Below, in pieces: positions 12,108 to 14,594 of a DNA stretch of 14,594 nt. This stretch comes from Spirochaetaceae bacterium (GTDB taxonomy: Bacteria > Spirochaetota > Spirochaetia > Treponematales > Breznakiellaceae), in assembly GCA_031273985.1 (NCBI GenBank), contig JAISQV010000268.1:1-14594 (forward strand). The letters run 5' to 3'. Under the pieces are notes generated by a model. The model was not told the origin of the DNA. It ran no database searches and worked only from the letters and a program-made list of their open reading frames with translations. The stretch's first letter is position 1. Every line of letters begins with the position of its first letter. The position numbers were made by a program, and so were the translations under genes.

Positions 12108-13235
12108 ATGGCGCACTATCCAAGACCCCCATTCAGAGATCCGGCGGTTAAGTTCAAGACTATTCAACCGATGTTTTCCCCGGCGCCCATGACGGTGCCG
12201 GAACCGGATTATCCCGTTACACCCCTCGAAAATTTCCGCCTTGCGGTGGAGCGGAAGACCCCCTACTGGATGCCCAATTCCAGCCTGGATTACGATGCCT
12301 TCATGTCCGGTTTCCTCACGGGGCCCGTAACTCCCCCGGATGCTCCGGCGGAGGCGGGACCCTGGGGCGCTACAACCCGTTCCGTCTTTATGGACGATTG
12401 GGGTTGTCAGTGGCTCTTTGTTCCCGAGGCGGGGGGGCCCATGCTGGACCCCGACGGGAAAACAGTGCTTGACGACATCACCCAGTGGGAGAAGGTGGTG
12501 AAGTTCCCCAATCTGAAGAATTTGGATTGGAAATCCAGGGCTGAAGACTTCATGAAAAACCGTTACAATCCGAACAAGGTGCTCCATATCAATATAGGCC
12601 AGGGGTGTACGGAACGTTTTGTGGCCCTCCTGGGCGGTTATACCGAGGCCATGGTCGCCATGGCGGAGGAGCCCGAAGCCTGCCGGGCCTTCTTTGATCG
12701 CTTCGCCGAGTGGGAGATAGAGCAGTTTGACATTATCGCCGGGCTCTATCCGGTCAACCTCGTAACGTACCACGACGATTGGGGAACCGAACGGGACACC
12801 TTCTTTTCCGAAAAAATGATGGAATCCATGGTGCTGGAACCCACCAGGAAGATCGTAAAACATATCAAGGACAGGGGAGTCTATTTTGAGCTGCATTCCT
12901 GCGGCGCCATTAAACGCTTTCTTCCCTACATGATCGATATGCACATCGATTTGCTCCAAATTCAGAGGCGGGCCAACGATATGCCCAAAATGAAAGAGGA
13001 AGTGGGCGGCAAGATAGGTTTCTGCTGCTTCACCGAGGGTATTGAAATGGGGCAGCCCGCCTCGAAAGAAGATATTCTGGCGGCAATACGGAAAACCGTG
13101 GACCTTTACGGGAAGCGGGGAGGGGCCTACACCTTCGCCTCCGGCGGGGCTTCCGATGAGGATGGCTGGGACGCTGTTTTTGAGCTTTACTGTTACTCCC
13201 GGGAATTCTACGACAGGGAACGCGGCGCCGCATAA
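12108..13235 (+). CDS. UroD-fold protein, possible corrinoid-dependent methyltransferase
   Basis: A 375-residue member of the uroporphyrinogen decarboxylase superfamily. It is more like the methyltransferase branch (MtaA/MtbA-like) than true HemE: it lacks the HemE N-terminal Arg-rich substrate motif and has FELHSCG with His263 and Cys265, the His-X-Cys pair that binds zinc in that branch. The third zinc ligand expected near the C-terminus is not evident; the matching stretch reads YTFASGGAS, though Cys306 and Cys307 lie nearby. YHDDWGTERDTFFS is shared almost word for word with the next gene. No signal peptide is seen, so it is cytoplasmic. AGGAGG precedes the ATG. Substrate and partner protein are unknown. 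A role in demethylation of methylated compounds is inference from family only. Confidence 0.8.
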   Translation: MAHYPRPPFRDPAVKFKTIQPMFSPAPMTVPEPDYPVTPLENFRLAVERKTPYWMPNSSLDYDAFMSGFLTGPVTPPDAPAEAGPWGATTRSVFMDDWGCQWLFVPEAGGPMLDPDGKTVLDDITQWEKVVKFPNLKNLDWKSRAEDFMKNRYNPNKVLHINIGQGCTERFVALLGGYTEAMVAMAEEPEACRAFFDRFAEWEIEQFDIIAGLYPVNLVTYHDDWGTERDTFFSEKMMESMVLEPTRKIVKHIKDRGVYFELHSCGAIKRFLPYMIDMHIDLLQIQRRANDMPKMKEEVGGKIGFCCFTEGIEMGQPASKEDILAAIRKTVDLYGKRGGAYTFASGGASDEDGWDAVFELYCYSREFYDRERGAA

Positions 13236-13299
13236 CACGCCCGCTTTCCGGCAAAAGTTCCGGCTCCAGGGGGCTTTCCGGAAGCGGTAACCTTTTCAT

Positions 13300-13328
13300 A
13301 CAAAGCCGGCTCGCCGGGCCGGCTTTGT
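13300..13328. terminator. Shared terminator between two convergent UroD-family genes
   Basis: ACAAAGCCGGC (13300-13310) and GCCGGCTTTGT (13318-13328) form an 11-bp perfect stem with a 7-base loop. It is followed on the plus strand by the T-rich TCTATTCTGTT. Its place between convergent stops supports a terminator for both. Confidence 0.75.
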
Positions 13329-13345
13329 TCTATTCTGTTCCGCTC

Positions 13346-14398
13346 CTACTGCTGCGCCCGGAGTTTTGCATAATACGCCGAAGAATAGGTGTAGAGTTCA
13401 TCCCCCGCCGCGGCGGTGAGCGCAAAGTTTTGGTTGAAGGGGATTGTGGCCATGAGCTTGCCCCGGGGTGCGTACTTATCCACAAAACGGCGGACCGCTT
13501 CCCGCGCCTCCTCTTCACTCTGCGCCGTATCCACCCCGTAGACCGGTACCGTGATGGCAATCTGGCGGCCGTACTTTTCGGTGAGCATATCGAAGTCATT
13601 GATCTCCTGGGGCGTCCACGCGTCGGCGCCCATTTCGATGATCTCCTCGATGTACTGCTGGGTGAGGCCGCAGGAGTGCAGTTCGATGAAGCGCCCCGTG
13701 CCGTGCACAAAGTCCCATATCCGTTTGGTGTGGGGCATGATCGCCTCCCGGAACATGGCGTTGGAGAAGAACCCCGCCCGCTGGGTGCCCCAGTCATCGC
13801 CGTAGATGATGTAATCTATGGGATCGTAGTATTTGAACACCTTGCCGAGCAAGTCTATCTTGAAATCCGCCACGCCGCCAAAAAAGTCCTGCAAGGCTTC
13901 GGGTTCATCGTAAAAGGCCGCCAGGGCGTCGTCAAAGGGCATGGCTTCATGAAGCCGCTCGAAGAGCCCCTCGGGGCAGTGAAATACGTGCATACGGTCA
14001 GGATCGTAGCGGGCCGTCTGGAGGCGCGCGTCCTCTTCCCAATCGATCTTTTCCAGATCCGGCGGCGGCATTTCCTTGCGCCAATGGGCCAGATCGTGCA
14101 GCACCACCGTGCCGGGCTTGACCATCATGCCGCCGGCCACTTTAACATCCACCCATTCAACGCCCCACCAGTCAAAGCCGTCCTGCTCGTACAGGGGGTG
14201 CTCCAGCACCACATCGGGCCAGCAGTACTGGTTATCCTGAAGCCACACCGGCACCCAGTAGGGTATCCCGCCGGTATAGAGCAGGCGCTGATTCTCCCGG
14301 GCCGTAACGGGGCGCGGCCCCAGGGGGGCGGGAACTTGCTGCAGCATCCAGGGAAAACTGCCCTGCGGTTGGCGGGACGGGGGAATTTCCTTTGCCAT
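13346..14398 (-). CDS. UroD-fold protein, second paralogue
   Basis: A 350-residue homologue of the neighbouring plus-strand gene. Shared features include YGDDWGTQRAGFFS and FIELHSCG (His241, Cys243), followed by a GADAWTPQEIND strand typical of the UroD barrel. As in its neighbour, no third zinc Cys is seen in the C-terminal part (MATIPFNQNFALTAAAGDEL). The start is the ATG at 14398, because GAGGAGGAGA lies just before it; an in-frame TTG at 14413 would place that ribosome-binding site inside the gene. It probably acts in the cytoplasm, on an unknown substrate. It follows a third, related gene on the same strand but behind a terminator, so it may have separate or read-through expression. Confidence 0.8.
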   Translation of the reverse strand: MAKEIPPSRQPQGSFPWMLQQVPAPLGPRPVTARENQRLLYTGGIPYWVPVWLQDNQYCWPDVVLEHPLYEQDGFDWWGVEWVDVKVAGGMMVKPGTVVLHDLAHWRKEMPPPDLEKIDWEEDARLQTARYDPDRMHVFHCPEGLFERLHEAMPFDDALAAFYDEPEALQDFFGGVADFKIDLLGKVFKYYDPIDYIIYGDDWGTQRAGFFSNAMFREAIMPHTKRIWDFVHGTGRFIELHSCGLTQQYIEEIIEMGADAWTPQEINDFDMLTEKYGRQIAITVPVYGVDTAQSEEEAREAVRRFVDKYAPRGKLMATIPFNQNFALTAAAGDELYTYSSAYYAKLRAQQ

Positions 14399-14412
14399 AT
14401 GTCTCCTCCTCA

Positions 14413-14439
14413 AAAAGCCTCAATCTTAAAAGCCTCAAT
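14413..14439 (-). repeat. Two 12-base direct repeats before the second UroD-family gene
   Basis: AAAAGCCTCAAT (plus-strand reading) occurs at 14413-14424 and 14428-14439, with a 15-base period. It lies between the terminator of the upstream gene and the ribosome-binding site, where an operator or leader could be. Confidence 0.55.
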
Positions 14440-14450
14440 TGAAGCGCACT

Positions 14451-14480
14451 AAAAAATGATGCGCCCTTGCGGGCGCATCA
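14451..14480 (-). terminator. Strong intrinsic terminator of the third UroD-family gene
   Basis: On the minus strand TGATGCGCCC-GCAA-GGGCGCATCA is a perfect 10-bp stem followed at once by TTTTTT (14456-14451). It ends the transcript of the gene that stops at 14535. Confidence 0.9.
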
Positions 14481-14534
14481 CCATGTCAAACGGGCCTTAT
14501 CCTGCGAACCTGTTTCGCTTCCGCAAACCGGCCT

Positions 14535-14594
14535 TTATCCCGCAAGCTTGGTCCGGGAGTATTTGTAGAGTTCCTCCCGGAAGGGTACGGTCAG
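14535..14594 (-). CDS. UroD-fold protein, third paralogue, C-terminal fragment
   Basis: Translated by hand: LTVPFREELYKYSRTKLAG then TAA at 14537-14535. It lines up with the end of the second paralogue (LTAAAGDELYTYSSAYYAKL), so a further UroD-family gene enters from the right edge. Only 19 residues are visible. The call rests on this short match plus gene order and orientation. Confidence 0.6.
   Translation of the reverse strand: MTVPFREELYKYSRTKLAG

Noticed and set aside
14413..14439. CRISPR-like repeat
   Set aside because: There are only two 12-base units with a 3-base gap, so there is no spacer structure.
13325..14452. A 375-codon plus-strand open frame opposite the second UroD-family gene
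   Set aside because: The minus-strand gene has a ribosome-binding site, family motifs and a terminator; the plus frame has none of these.

Overview
The window looks like a piece of a high-GC bacterial chromosome (coding regions are visibly G+C-rich, intergenic gaps less so). Protein features suggest a spirochaete, perhaps a Treponema-like gut organism: a trigger factor with a treponeme-like N-terminus, a large lipoprotein made almost only of ankyrin repeats, and several UroD-fold methyltransferase-like paralogues. This assignment is inferred from family resemblance, not proven.

Layout. (1) 1-1788, minus strand: a galactokinase-family GHMP kinase followed, one base after its stop, by a TPR protein that runs off the left edge. 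(2) 1789-2238: a divergent control region with a good sigma-70-type promoter on each side and a cluster of GC-rich inverted repeats between them. (3) 2239-8324, plus strand: tig-clpP-clpX-lon, the classic chaperone/ATP-dependent protease cluster. clpP overlaps clpX by 17 bases and clpX overlaps lon by 4. Lon carries two low-complexity insertions and a C-terminal tail; the first insertion contains a near-perfect 36-base palindrome. (4) 8325-8684: a non-coding gap with dispersed short repeats and a terminator. (5) 8685-8766, minus strand: tRNA-Leu(GAG) with its own promoter, divergent from (6) 8849-11644, plus strand: a lipoprotein with about 26 ankyrin repeats. (7) 11645-12107: a non-coding gap with three strong hairpins, repeats related to those in gap (4), and the promoter of the next gene. 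(8) 12108-14594: three UroD-family genes, one on plus and two on minus (the last only a C-terminal fragment), with well-formed terminators between them.

How the parts work together. Trigger factor meets nascent chains at the ribosome, ClpX unfolds substrates into ClpP, and Lon is a self-contained AAA+ protease, so region 3 is a protein quality-control operon. The UroD-like paralogues probably belong to a methyl-transfer or related C1 system. They have the His-X-Cys pair of corrinoid methyltransferases, but the usual third zinc ligand is not evident and no corrinoid protein is in view, so their chemistry is open.

I did not find a clear undescribed defence or mobile system. The best leads are the palindromic coding insertion in lon, the families of short intergenic repeats shared between separate gaps, and the UroD paralogue cluster.
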